From Parabacteroides merdae ATCC 43184 (lineage in GTDB: Bacteria; Bacteroidota; Bacteroidia; Bacteroidales; Tannerellaceae): 64,000 bases of DNA. How positions within the stretch are numbered: the first letter of the stretch is position 1; each line of letters begins with the position of its first letter. The stretch covers positions 868,001 to 932,000 of the forward strand of contig NZ_CP102286.1 in assembly GCF_025151215.1 (NCBI RefSeq). The letters run 5' to 3'. The translations under genes and the position numbers were made by a program. Positions 55,460-64,000 of this stretch are shown here, piece after piece. Under the pieces are notes generated by a model, which searched no databases, had not been told where the DNA came from, and saw only the letters and a program-made list of their open reading frames with translations.

Positions 55460-56059
55460 ATGGTAATAGCTTATTTAAGAGTAGGAACTTCAAACAAGGA
55501 ACTTCTAGAAGAACAGAAAGATGAGATTGAACGTTATGCTTCGAATCATGATATGAATGTCGATAAGTGGATTACGGATGTCACTGTCGACAAAGGGAGG
55601 GAAGATGAACGTAATCTCGCTAGGGGACTGGATCGTATGCAAAAAGGCGATAGTCTGATCTTTTCGGATATTTCCCGCTTGGGACGAACTTTGTCGGAAG
55701 TTATGGATATTATGGGACGCTGCATGGAAAAAGGCGTTCAGATCTATAGTATAAGAGACCGGTATATCCTAGACCAGGCATTGGATTTGCCAGTTATGGG
55801 AAACGTGTTCAAGTTGGTGACGGAGATCGAACACAGTTTGATGTCAATCCGTACCAAAGAGGCATTGAATCATAAGAAGAGCGCGGGAGGCCCGTTAGGC
55901 CGTCCGAAAGGATCGGCTGCAAAACAGTCTTTCCTGGATGCGAATAAAGAAGAGGTGATCAGCATGCTTGAACGCGGAGACACTGTTTTCGAAATTTGTA
56001 AACGTTTTAATGTTTCCAGAAATACCTATTATATGTTCAAACGGAACTACGGACTCTAA
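55460..56059 (+). CDS. Serine site-specific recombinase, Mpi-like DNA invertase family
   Basis: A 199-residue small serine recombinase similar in length and layout to the Bacteroides multiple promoter invertase Mpi. The N-terminus reads MVIAYLRVGTSNK, where the nucleophile Ser of the RVST motif is Gly9; Ser11 is two residues on. The second Arg cluster (FSDISRLGRTLSEVM), the E helix and the C-terminal HTH (TVFEICKRFNVSRNTYYMFKR) look normal. It may be catalytically dead or use Ser11. No clear invertible segment was found in the 250 bp upstream. Its end overlaps the convergent corA by 4 bp. Confidence 0.85.
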   Translation: MVIAYLRVGTSNKELLEEQKDEIERYASNHDMNVDKWITDVTVDKGREDERNLARGLDRMQKGDSLIFSDISRLGRTLSEVMDIMGRCMEKGVQIYSIRDRYILDQALDLPVMGNVFKLVTEIEHSLMSIRTKEALNHKKSAGGPLGRPKGSAAKQSFLDANKEEVISMLERGDTVFEICKRFNVSRNTYYMFKRNYGL

Positions 56060-57138
56060 AACCAATCCTTTTTCCGCATGTATAGCCAGGTCGAGATTGC
56101 TGTCAGTAGCATGAGTGACCAGGCTATACCATATCCGTATTGCCAGTCCAATTCTGGCATCATCTTGAAGTTCATCCCCCATATACCAGCCAGGAATGTC
56201 AGCGGGATGAAGATCGTGGATACGATTGTCAGGCGTTTCATGATCGCATTCATGCGCAGGTCGTTATTGGATATGTAGAGATCGACCAGGGAAGATATGA
56301 TTTCCCGGCAGCTTTCGGTTGTCTGGATGATGAACTGCAACTGGTCGGATAAGTCGTTATAGATGGGAAGGATGTCGGAGCTTATGATTCCGTTTTCGGT
56401 GCGCAGCAGTTTGGCAAATTGCTCTTTCAGTGGTTGGCTGTTCTTGCGGATAACCATATATTCTTTCCGACGTTGTTGGATAAGCAGCCCCATATTACCT
56501 TGGTCGTTTTTGATATCGAGCAGGGTCTCTTCTATATCCTCAAGCATTTCCTCCACTTTGGAGGCCGATTCCACTAAATTGGCAATGATCGTATTTAAAA
56601 GGAATGCCAGGAGTAGTCCGCTGTTTTTTCGGCGAATATTCAGCATATCGGATTCGATGGCTTTGTAGGCTTTTTCGAATACAGGATTGTTGCTTTCCGT
56701 GAAGCTGATGACTACGTTTCCCGTGATTAGGATGCTGATATGTTCGGAGTTGATCTCCATATTGGTGTCGTAGTAGGAAGAATTGAGTACGATAAGCATG
56801 TGTTTGTCATACTCTTCTATCTTGACTACGTGTTGGGGAGTCAGAATATCTTTGGCGTCCAGGTTATGCATCCCGAATTCATTGACGATACGCGTGACCG
56901 CCTCCGAATCAGTCAGACCGCTAACCTGGAACCAGTTGATACTATTTCCGTCGACAAATTTTTTGAACGACGTTTCGTTTGTCTTGATCTCCCGTGTGTG
57001 CAGAGTGTCGGTATTGTACTGTGTGAGGCTGATCCGGGTAACGGTATCATGCTCGCCGGCATAGAAATATCGGTCGGCAAGATGCCGGTTGGAAATATGC
57101 TTACGCTTGTGTGGATGTACATATTCTCTTCGCCTCAT
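56056..57138 (-). CDS. corA: CorA-family magnesium/cobalt transporter
   Basis: A 360-residue CorA with a long N-terminal cytoplasmic domain, a coiled helix (IEETLLDIKNDQGN), and two C-terminal membrane helices; the pore motif is IWGMNF near residue 322, and the protein ends in MRKKDWF. It is distinct from the 308-residue homologue at 27325. It begins 12 bp after the mutS2 stop on the same strand. Confidence 0.93.
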   Translation of the reverse strand: MRRREYVHPHKRKHISNRHLADRYFYAGEHDTVTRISLTQYNTDTLHTREIKTNETSFKKFVDGNSINWFQVSGLTDSEAVTRIVNEFGMHNLDAKDILTPQHVVKIEEYDKHMLIVLNSSYYDTNMEINSEHISILITGNVVISFTESNNPVFEKAYKAIESDMLNIRRKNSGLLLAFLLNTIIANLVESASKVEEMLEDIEETLLDIKNDQGNMGLLIQQRRKEYMVIRKNSQPLKEQFAKLLRTENGIISSDILPIYNDLSDQLQFIIQTTESCREIISSLVDLYISNNDLRMNAIMKRLTIVSTIFIPLTFLAGIWGMNFKMMPELDWQYGYGIAWSLMLLTAISTWLYMRKKDWF

Positions 57139-57150
57139 ATCTGTTTGTTC

Positions 57151-59628
57151 TTATTCGAGTTCTACAACCGTAATACCCGCACCTCCGAATTGGACATGTT
57201 CGTCGTGATACTGGCGGACGCCCGGAACAGTGTGCAGGTAATCGCGTATCAGCTGCCGAAGTATGCCTGTCCCTGTCCCGTGCAGAATACGGATGCGAGC
57301 GGCACCAACCTGTATGGCATCGTCCACAAAGTAAGTAACGGCCTGTAAGGCTTCGTCCCCTCTCATACCTCTAACATCTATCTCCTGCTTGAAGTTCAAT
57401 TTCTTTTCATGCATATCGTCCGCTGTCTGGACACTGACAAAAGTACTTTTTTGGATCTCTTTCTTGATTTGTCCTTTGCTGACCTTCTCCAGTTGTTCCA
57501 ACTTGACTGTGCTCTTAATCATGCCGAATGCTACAACTGCCTGCTTTCCTTGAACTTCCATAACGGTTCCGGCTGAGACTTGTCCTTTGAGGCGGACGTT
57601 GTCGCCAGCTTCTATGACATCACGGTTGAAGACCTGCTTGGAGGCCGGCGCGTTTTGTTTCTGCTTTTTACGTTCTTTGCGTTCTTGCAACTTCGCCATT
57701 TTACGGGCGATCTTGCCGTCCTCTTCTTCGGCTGCTATCACAGAAGCCTTGAATTCTTCCAAGGCTTTGCGGGCAAGCTTGGTCTGTTCCTTTTCCGCCT
57801 GTGCCTCTTTGATTTCGCGGATCGTGTTTTCGATCTTTGCGTTGGCTTCGGAAAGGATACGCTGTGCCTCTTCCTTGGCGTTACGCATGATCTCTTTCCG
57901 TTGTTTGTTTACGGCTTCCAAATCCTGCTCGTAGCGGGCGGTAATATCTTCCAGCTTCTTTTCTTGTTGGCGGATATTCTGTCGCTTGCTTTCCCAATAG
58001 CGTTTGTCACGAACGATATCCTGTAGATATTTATCCATATTGATATAGTCGGAGCCGACATTAGCAGATGCATCCGCAATGACATCTTCCGGTAGGCCGA
58101 TCTTCCGGGCGATCTCGACGGCGAAAGAACTTCCCGGATTACCGATCGACAGCTTAAAGAGCGGTTGCATCAGGTGGCGGTCATAGAGCATGGCGCCGTT
58201 AACGATCCCTTCCGTGTCTTTAGCGAAATGCTTCAAGTTCTGGTAGTGAGTCGTGATAACGCCGTAGCTGTGATTCCGGTTGAAACGGTCCAACAGGGCT
58301 TCGGCAATCGCACCTCCGATCTGGGGCTCCGTACCACTACCGAACTCGTCAATCAAGATTAGAGTTTTGCTGTTACAGTTCTTGACGAAAAATTTCATGT
58401 TCGTCAAGTGTGAACTGTAGGTACTCAAGTCGTTTTCAATACTTTGCTCATCTCCGATGTCAATGAACAGGTTTTCGAACAATCCCGTTTTCGAGCTTTC
58501 ATATACGGGGATCAACAGGCCGCATTGCAACATATATTGCAGCAATCCGACCGTTTTCAGGCAAACGGATTTACCACCTGCGTTCGGCCCGGAGATAATC
58601 AGCAGGCGTTTTTTCTCTTCCAGGAGAATATCCAACGGGACAATCTGCTTGTTTTGTTTCTGTAACGAGAGGAAAAGCAGGGGATGCGCAGCGTGTATCC
58701 AGTCGATCTGCTGTTTGTCCTCGATGACCGGCTTGATTCCGTTTATCTGCTCGGCAAACAATGCTTTGGCGCGGATGAAGTCAATCTCGGCCAAGAACTC
58801 ATAGGATTGCAGGATATCGGGGATTAACGGACGGATGAAATTTGTAAATTCCGTCAGGATCTTCATGATCTCCCTGCGTTCGTCGCCTTCCAGCTCGCGG
58901 ATGCGGTTATTTGCCTCCACGACGACTTCCGGCTCGATGAAAACAGTCTTGCCGCTAGCCGATTCATCGTGCACGATCCCTTTGATCTTCCGTTTGAAAG
59001 CCGGAGCGACCGGGATCATCAGGCGCCCATCGCGCATGGTGGGAGTAATATCTTTATCTATTATACCTTCCGATTGTGCGGCGCGTAATATCGACTGCAA
59101 GCTGCGGGAGATACCGCTCATGGTAGCCGTGATCTCTTTTCGTATCTGCGCCAGTGAAGAAGAGGCATTGTCCTTCACCCGTCCGAATTTGTCGAGTATC
59201 GCGTCGATCTTTCCGATTAACTGCGGGAATACCTGAATATCGCCGGCAAGGGCGGTCAATGCCGGGTATTTGATCTCTTCTCCCTCTTCCAGGGAAGGGC
59301 GAAAGAAGCGGATAATATCGTTGATTGTCTGGAGCGAACGTTTCAGGTCGAATAGCTCTTTTTCATCTAGCCAGGTTCCTTCGGGGCGTATCCGCTTCAA
59401 CGAATAACGCACATCAAAAAAATAACTGGCGGGAAACTCGTCTTCTCCGTGCAGGATACGAACAAACTCGTCAGTTTGTTCCAGACGTCGAGTTACGGTT
59501 TGATAATCGGCAGAGAATTCCATCTCTGCCACCCGTTCTTCTCCGAGCGGGCTTAAACATTTCTCTGAAATTAAACGACGGACTTTATCGAAGCCCGTTT
59601 TTTGTTCGAAATTTTGCGGATATATCAC
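57151..59628 (-). CDS. mutS2: MutS2 ATPase with C-terminal Smr domain
   Basis: An 825-residue MutS2. Core clamp/lever helices lead to the ATPase with Walker A SGPNAGGKS (about residue 346), Walker B LILIDEFGSGTEP and the conserved STYSSHLTNM. A charged coiled coil (520-640) and a KOW-like segment follow, then the Smr nuclease domain (from about 745, DVRGMRGDEALQAV and LHGTGTGILRQLI). MutS2 suppresses recombination and, in some bacteria, rescues collided ribosomes; which role applies is open. No mismatch-recognition domain is present, as expected. Confidence 0.95.
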   Translation of the reverse strand: MIYPQNFEQKTGFDKVRRLISEKCLSPLGEERVAEMEFSADYQTVTRRLEQTDEFVRILHGEDEFPASYFFDVRYSLKRIRPEGTWLDEKELFDLKRSLQTINDIIRFFRPSLEEGEEIKYPALTALAGDIQVFPQLIGKIDAILDKFGRVKDNASSSLAQIRKEITATMSGISRSLQSILRAAQSEGIIDKDITPTMRDGRLMIPVAPAFKRKIKGIVHDESASGKTVFIEPEVVVEANNRIRELEGDERREIMKILTEFTNFIRPLIPDILQSYEFLAEIDFIRAKALFAEQINGIKPVIEDKQQIDWIHAAHPLLFLSLQKQNKQIVPLDILLEEKKRLLIISGPNAGGKSVCLKTVGLLQYMLQCGLLIPVYESSKTGLFENLFIDIGDEQSIENDLSTYSSHLTNMKFFVKNCNSKTLILIDEFGSGTEPQIGGAIAEALLDRFNRNHSYGVITTHYQNLKHFAKDTEGIVNGAMLYDRHLMQPLFKLSIGNPGSSFAVEIARKIGLPEDVIADASANVGSDYINMDKYLQDIVRDKRYWESKRQNIRQQEKKLEDITARYEQDLEAVNKQRKEIMRNAKEEAQRILSEANAKIENTIREIKEAQAEKEQTKLARKALEEFKASVIAAEEEDGKIARKMAKLQERKERKKQKQNAPASKQVFNRDVIEAGDNVRLKGQVSAGTVMEVQGKQAVVAFGMIKSTVKLEQLEKVSKGQIKKEIQKSTFVSVQTADDMHEKKLNFKQEIDVRGMRGDEALQAVTYFVDDAIQVGAARIRILHGTGTGILRQLIRDYLHTVPGVRQYHDEHVQFGGAGITVVELE

Positions 59629-59643
59629 TTTCTTGTAAATGCT

Positions 59644-61062
59644 TTATTTTACTTCGACCGTCACGGACCGGCGAATGGTCGGGCGGACGATGATTTCCAT
59701 TTTGTTTTTACCCCTTTTGATATCGAACGTACAGGCATTGTTTCCGGATGGGTTGATATACGGGGCGTAATAATATAAATATGAGTAGGTGGTCTTGTTA
59801 CCGGGTTTCTGGATCGCATCGGCTACTTGTGAGTATTTGAATGTGTCCCAGAACATACAACGTTTGAAACCGTTGGCATCCGTAAACTGGGTTTTCGGAT
59901 CGCGGTATTTCATCGTGTTAGTAATAAATCCTTTGTAAGCAGCGGAGAATTCTTCTGCCGTGTAATTCATTTTCTGGTCGTTGATTTTCTCTACAATATC
60001 ACGGGGGCGTAATCCGGCTGCATAGGCAGGTGAGTTTTTGTCGACATCGGCGATCTGTTCCATACGGTCGATATCGTAACTCAGCCCCGTGTAGTTGTAG
60101 GTTTTCTGATTGACCTTGAACGGCACGTTACGCTGATATTTGACGTACGGATATTGCATGCACATCAATGGTGCATGGATACGGGCATATTCATCCAGGC
60201 GGTATGAGTCTTCCAACAGCTCATTTGCTTCGCATTCCCACAGGATGCGGCCCGGTACGTCACGTTGGTCGATCAGGCGGAAACCGAACTGGAGCAGGTA
60301 CTCCGCTTCCGCTTCTGCAGACATCGAGTTCAGGAACGGGAATGTCTCCATCTTGCTGTGATTGAAGTTGTAGCGATAGATCGGCTCTTTTTCGACCAGG
60401 ATCTTGTTCGCTCCTTTATAGTTCGGATTCTTATCGAAGAAATAGAAGGTCTGTACTATGATGTCGGGACGGTCTGTGTCGACTGTCATTCCTTTCTTGG
60501 TCAACTCCTTTTCGATGCTTTCGTTGATAGCCGTTTCCAGTTTGCTGTTATTCTCGTCTATGGCAGAGAAGGCAAAAGTCTTGAACTTTCCTAAATCTAC
60601 AGGGTCGGCTGTCACGGTTGTCTTGAATGGACAGACAAATTCCCGTTCGCTGGTCGTTTCGAGGCTGTACATAGAAAAAGCGGTGGCCAATTGTTCTTCG
60701 GTAATCGCATTCCCTTTTTTGCATTCTTTTTTGACAAGCACCTGTTTAGCAGGGTTCGCCAGATTGCCGATCGTCAGTAATACCTCGTTTTTCCCGGCGG
60801 GATTCAGCATTTCACCGATCTCTTCCGACGAAATATCTGTCGTTTGCACACCGTCGATAGCTATAATGATATCATTGGTTTTAACTCCTGCGAGTTCTGC
60901 CGGCGAATAAGGGATGACACTGGTTATGACCGGTTTGTTTTTCCCCCAGTGGTCGCTTTGACTGATATCGTATGTAATTCCTAATCGGCATATATTCCGG
61001 TTTTGGGCAAAACCGGTAAGAAATGCAAATAGCAGTAAAACTGACAAAATCGCTCTCTTCAT
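59644..61062 (-). CDS. Exported PDZ / DUF4136-like protein
   Basis: A 472-residue protein with a signal peptide (MKRAILSVLLLFAFLTGFA). Residues 30-110 form a PDZ domain (VIPYSPAELAGVKTNDIIIAIDG). Residues 150-300 resemble DUF4136 (VDLGKFKTFAF..DRPDIIVQTFYF). A second PDZ-like repeat lies at 330-390 (VDKNSPAYAAGLRPRDIVEKIND). No protease residues are seen. ATG 61062 is preferred, as upstream codons precede the signal peptide. Possibly an envelope scaffold; function unknown. Confidence 0.82.
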   Translation of the reverse strand: MKRAILSVLLLFAFLTGFAQNRNICRLGITYDISQSDHWGKNKPVITSVIPYSPAELAGVKTNDIIIAIDGVQTTDISSEEIGEMLNPAGKNEVLLTIGNLANPAKQVLVKKECKKGNAITEEQLATAFSMYSLETTSEREFVCPFKTTVTADPVDLGKFKTFAFSAIDENNSKLETAINESIEKELTKKGMTVDTDRPDIIVQTFYFFDKNPNYKGANKILVEKEPIYRYNFNHSKMETFPFLNSMSAEAEAEYLLQFGFRLIDQRDVPGRILWECEANELLEDSYRLDEYARIHAPLMCMQYPYVKYQRNVPFKVNQKTYNYTGLSYDIDRMEQIADVDKNSPAYAAGLRPRDIVEKINDQKMNYTAEEFSAAYKGFITNTMKYRDPKTQFTDANGFKRCMFWDTFKYSQVADAIQKPGNKTTYSYLYYYAPYINPSGNNACTFDIKRGKNKMEIIVRPTIRRSVTVEVK

Positions 61063-61294
61063 AATTAATTTCTTAATTGTTTTATTAATCTTATTATTTG
61101 TACTATGATAATAAATCATCTTTTACTACACAAAGGTAAAGATATTTTCGTTCTATAAGAACAGTTGGCAGTATATTTGATGTTATATTGGTGATTGATA
61201 TCGACAAGAATAATGCCGACAGGCAGATAGTATGACCGATATAGGTATGATATCTTACTGACAATTAGATAGTAATGAAAATATATAATTGATT

Positions 61295-61897
61295 ATGAAC
61301 AAGATGAATTTTAATAGCAAGAAGGAAACTGCTGACAAAAAAGAACGCCAGGGTGCTGATGACGCGACAAAATTGCAGGATGAACAGGTAAATGCGGCAG
61401 AAGAAAATGCCACATCTGACAATGTGACGGATGAAGGTCCGGAGCAGAAGGAGCTGGAAGAATTGAAGAAGAAATATGACGAACTGAATGATTCCCACCT
61501 GCGCTTGATGGCTGAGTTCGATAACTACCGTAAACGTACATTGCGCGAAAAGTCCGAGCTGATCAAGAACGGTGGCGAAAGTGCTTTGACTCACCTGCTC
61601 CCTGTTGTCGACGATTTCGAACGTGCTTTGCAGAATATCCGTTCGGCTGAAGATATAAAGGCTGTTACGGAAGGAGTGGAACTTATCTATTCGAAATTCA
61701 TGTCTTACCTGTCTCATCAGAATGTAAAACCGATCGAAACTGTCGGTGAACCGTTCGATGCTGAAACGTCTGAAGCAGTCGCCATGATTCCTGCACCGGA
61801 ACCCGATATGAAGGGCAAGGTTCTGGATTATGTGCAGACCGGTTATACTTTGAACGATAAGGTGATTCGCCACGCTAAAGTTGTGGTAGGCGAATAA
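61295..61897 (+). CDS. grpE: Nucleotide exchange factor GrpE
   Basis: A 200-residue GrpE. A charged, disordered N-terminus is followed by the long coiled coil (ELEELKKKYDELNDSHLRLM) and the beta domain with LVIP-type text (HLLPVVDDFERAL, then NVKPIETVGEPFDAETSEAV and QTGYTLNDKVIRHAKVVVG). It exchanges nucleotide on DnaK. dnaJ follows 42 bp downstream; dnaK is not adjacent. ATG 61295 is chosen over an upstream TTG. Confidence 0.96.
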   Translation: MNKMNFNSKKETADKKERQGADDATKLQDEQVNAAEENATSDNVTDEGPEQKELEELKKKYDELNDSHLRLMAEFDNYRKRTLREKSELIKNGGESALTHLLPVVDDFERALQNIRSAEDIKAVTEGVELIYSKFMSYLSHQNVKPIETVGEPFDAETSEAVAMIPAPEPDMKGKVLDYVQTGYTLNDKVIRHAKVVVGE

Positions 61898-61939
61898 TAC
61901 GACAGGATAATGAGCAAATAACAACAGACAGATACGAAG

Positions 61940-63097
61940 ATGGTTAAAAGAGATTATTATGAAGTGCTGGGCGTCGAGAAGACTGCCTCGGTAGAGGAAA
62001 TAAAGAAAGCTTACCGTAAAAAGGCGATTCAGTACCACCCTGACAAGAATCCGGGTGACAAGCAGGCTGAAGAGAACTTCAAGGAAGCTGCTGAAGCGTA
62101 TGATGTACTGAGCGATCCTCAGAAACGCCAGCGTTATGACCAGTTCGGTCATGCCGGAGTGGGAGGGGCTTCGCAGGGCGGTGGCTTTGGCGGAGGAATG
62201 TCTATGGACGATATTTTCTCACAGTTTGGAGACATCTTTGGCGGACATTTTGGTGGCTTTGGCGGTTTTGGTGGTTTTGGTGGCGGTTCACGTGGCGGTC
62301 GCCGGGTAAATCGTGGTTCGGATTTGCGTGTGAAAGTAAAGTTGAACCTGAAAGAGATCGCTACCGGAGTCGAAAAGAAGATCAAGGTTAAGAAATATGT
62401 GACCTGTTCCAAATGTCATGGCAGCGGTGCGGAGGACGATCACAGTTCCAAGACTTGTGAAACCTGTCATGGCAGCGGTGTTGTCACCCGTGTGGCCAAT
62501 ACGATCTTAGGACAGATGCAGACACAGACAACCTGTCCGACCTGTGGAGGCGAAGGGAAGATTATCACCAAGAAATGTAGCGAGTGCAATGGTGAAGGAA
62601 TCGTGCGCGACGACGAGGTGATCACGATCAATATCCCGGCCGGTGTGGCGGAAGGCATGCAGCTCTCCATGAGTGGGAAGGGGAATGCGGCCCGTCATGG
62701 AGGTATTAACGGTGATTTGCTGATCTTGGTCGAAGAAGAGCCGCATCCGGAACTGATACGTGACGAGAACGACATTCTGTATAACCTGTTACTGAGTGTG
62801 CCTCAAGCGGCTTTGGGTGGCACAGTTGAAGTTCCGACCATCGATGGTAAGGCTAAAGTCAAAATCGAGCCAGGGACTCAACCGGGGAAAGTACTCCGTT
62901 TGCGAAACAAAGGGCTTCCCTCTGTTAACAGTTATGGAACGGGAGACCTGCTTGTAAACGTAAGTGTTTATATTCCGGAAACGTTGTCTGCGTCAGAGAA
63001 AGATATCATGAACGGCTTGGAGAATTCTCCTAATTTCCAACCGAAGAAATCTGTCAAGGAGAAGATTTTCGATAAGTTCAGACATATGTTCGATTAA
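61940..63097 (+). CDS. dnaJ: Chaperone DnaJ
   Basis: A 385-residue type I J-protein. The J domain (5-70) has the HPD motif in [11 protein letters not shown] Gly/Phe-rich linker follows, then four zinc-finger repeats [24 protein letters not shown] and CSECNGEG, and the substrate-binding C-terminal domains. It stimulates DnaK ATPase. Paired with grpE and ended by a strong terminator at 63119. Confidence 0.97.
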   Translation: MVKRDYYEVLGVEKTASVEEIKKAYRKKAIQYHPDKNPGDKQAEENFKEAAEAYDVLSDPQKRQRYDQFGHAGVGGASQGGGFGGGMSMDDIFSQFGDIFGGHFGGFGGFGGFGGGSRGGRRVNRGSDLRVKVKLNLKEIATGVEKKIKVKKYVTCSKCHGSGAEDDHSSKTCETCHGSGVVTRVANTILGQMQTQTTCPTCGGEGKIITKKCSECNGEGIVRDDEVITINIPAGVAEGMQLSMSGKGNAARHGGINGDLLILVEEEPHPELIRDENDILYNLLLSVPQAALGGTVEVPTIDGKAKVKIEPGTQPGKVLRLRNKGLPSVNSYGTGDLLVNVSVYIPETLSASEKDIMNGLENSPNFQPKKSVKEKIFDKFRHMFD

Positions 63098-63118
63098 CAT
63101 TTTGTGGCGTTTGGGAAT

Positions 63119-63155
63119 AAAAAGGCTGTGTCAAGAATTGCGACACAGCCTTTTT
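63119..63155 (+). terminator. Intrinsic terminator after dnaJ
   Basis: AAAAAGGCTGTGTC (63119-63132) pairs perfectly with GACACAGCCTTTTT (63142-63155): a 14-bp stem ending in a T-run. Confidence 0.92.
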
Positions 63156-63569
63156 ATTTCCGCCATACTGATTGGCTTCCGGTCGTAAATGGAAAAGGCC
63201 TTGTTTCAAAACATGTATGTTTTGAACTCGATATCTTCTGGATGTGAAAAGAAGTATTATCCATTTATAGAAAGATAGTTGTTTTGTGGAATAAACACTG
63301 GTGCTTTGAAACAGCTGGTCAAATCTATTTTATGAATTATGTGATAATACTTGGTAAAAAGATTATCTTTGTAACCGAATTATATAAATACTCCGATGAA
63401 AATATTCAAGTAAGCCGGTTTCTATATATCGTAAATATCTTTCTGATGTAATTGCCAATTGTTCATTTTCGATTGTCGATTCTTTATTCCGGCCTTATCC
63501 TGTGCCATCCTTCGGCACGTTTGTGATTTTATCTTTTTTAGTTTATAATCTTTTAATTCAAAGAAAACT
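63156..63569. other. Long leader region of the ABC-F gene
   Basis: No protein gene of normal size. A -7 box TATCTTTG at 63364-63371 would give a 190-nt leader containing a 5-codon open frame (63396-63413, MKIFK) and a small hairpin GTGCC/GGCAC (63502-63518). Such leaders sometimes regulate ABC-F genes, but this is unproven here. Confidence 0.45.
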
Positions 63570-64000
63570 ATGTGTATATCCGTACATCAGCTATGCTATG
63601 TTCATGCTGACAAAGAACCTCTTTTTCAAAACATAAACCTGATAGTCAATACAGGACAGCGTCTTGCGCTGGTGGGGAATAACGGTACGGGCAAATCGAC
63701 TTTGTTGCGTATCATTGAAGGGAACCTGAAACCTTCATCGGGGGAGGTAGTGTGTTCTTCACGCCCTTATTATATTCCACAACATTTCGGACAGTTCGAC
63801 AACCTGACTGTGGCGGAAGCTCTGCGGGTGGACGATCGGATAAAGGCGCTCCATGCCATTCTTGAAGGTGACGCCTCGGCAGAAAACTTTACCTGTCTGA
63901 ATGACGACTGGAATGTGGAAGAACGTTGTCTTTCTGCACTTGCCTCTTGGAATCTGGAGCATCTGCAACTGTCCCAGCCGATGTGCTCGTTGAGCGGAGG
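63570..64000 (+). CDS. ABC-F family ATPase, N-terminal part
   Basis: The frame starts at ATG 63570 (MCISVHQLCYVHADKEPLF) and runs off the window after about 143 residues. Walker A is GNNGTGKSTLL; the ABC signature LSGG is the last thing visible. The spacing between them and the lack of membrane parts fit an ABC-F protein, which acts on ribosomes (translation factor or antibiotic protection). The second ATPase half is beyond the window, so the subgroup is not decided. Confidence 0.85.
   Translation, partial: MCISVHQLCYVHADKEPLFQNINLIVNTGQRLALVGNNGTGKSTLLRIIEGNLKPSSGEVVCSSRPYYIPQHFGQFDNLTVAEALRVDDRIKALHAILEGDASAENFTCLNDDWNVEERCLSALASWNLEHLQLSQPMCSLSG

Noticed and set aside
1..64000. CRISPR arrays, tRNA or rRNA genes
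   Set aside because: No regularly spaced 25-40-bp repeats with unique spacers and no cloverleaf or rRNA-like sequence were noticed; the 23-bp array at 14.1 kb is too short and its repeats too small for CRISPR.

Overview
The window reads as chromosomal DNA of a Bacteroidales bacterium, most likely Parabacteroides or a close relative. The evidence is a SusC/SusD pair with glycosidases, many Bacteroidetes-type promoters (TAnnTTTG -7 box), mostly weak Shine-Dalgarno signals, menaquinone and polyamine genes arranged as in gut Bacteroidales, and Bacteroides-type tyrosine integrases. The species is inferred, not shown.

Layout. 1-6530: end of a polysaccharide utilisation locus (SusC C-terminus, SusD, GH88-like uronyl hydrolase, GH2). 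6690-12370: uracil permease and a potABCD polyamine importer. 12420-17040: HAD phosphatase, queuosine-precursor transporter, a 770-bp gene-poor stretch with ordered short repeats and a gene remnant, a ClC channel and an outer-membrane protein. 17130-31770: ThuA-like protein, then menI-type HAD/hotdog fusion, menF and cysK on the minus strand, SF1 helicase, glycine-zipper lipoprotein, cysteine desulfidase, AlkZ-like glycosylase, CorA, MATE, GNAT and DUF2156 proteins. 31369-34936: a perfect tandem duplication of 1,784 bp carrying one AraC-type regulator and pieces of its two neighbours. 55460-64000: Mpi-like serine recombinase, second CorA, mutS2, a PDZ protein, grpE-dnaJ and the start of an ABC-F gene.

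The most striking region is 35400-55210. A copper/silver-type RND efflux operon (cusA-cusC-cusB, minus strand) is split by a 12.9-kb integrative mobilizable element that sits exactly at the 3' end of cusA. Each operon gene also carries its own lesion: frameshifts in all three and an in-frame 28-codon loss in the cusA membrane domain. The element carries a tyrosine integrase, a second and broken integrase, two excisionase-like HTH genes, a primase-like gene, a candidate oriT, a MobV relaxase with the His nucleophile, and two cargo blocks. One cargo block is a tight operon of small detoxification genes (ClbS/DfsB, two VOC proteins, GNAT, DUF3795). The other is an AT-rich Hachiman anti-phage system (hamA nuclease, hamB helicase) next to the right end.

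How it fits together. The element moves by integrase and by mobilization with a helper, and it pays its way with phage defence and possibly protection from DNA-damaging metabolites. The host metal-efflux operon has decayed around it. I found no CRISPR array, tRNA or rRNA. Hachiman is a known system. What seems undescribed here is the cargo combination, the insertion at the end of cusA, the recent duplication of the regulator, and the 23-bp-period repeat array near 14.1 kb.
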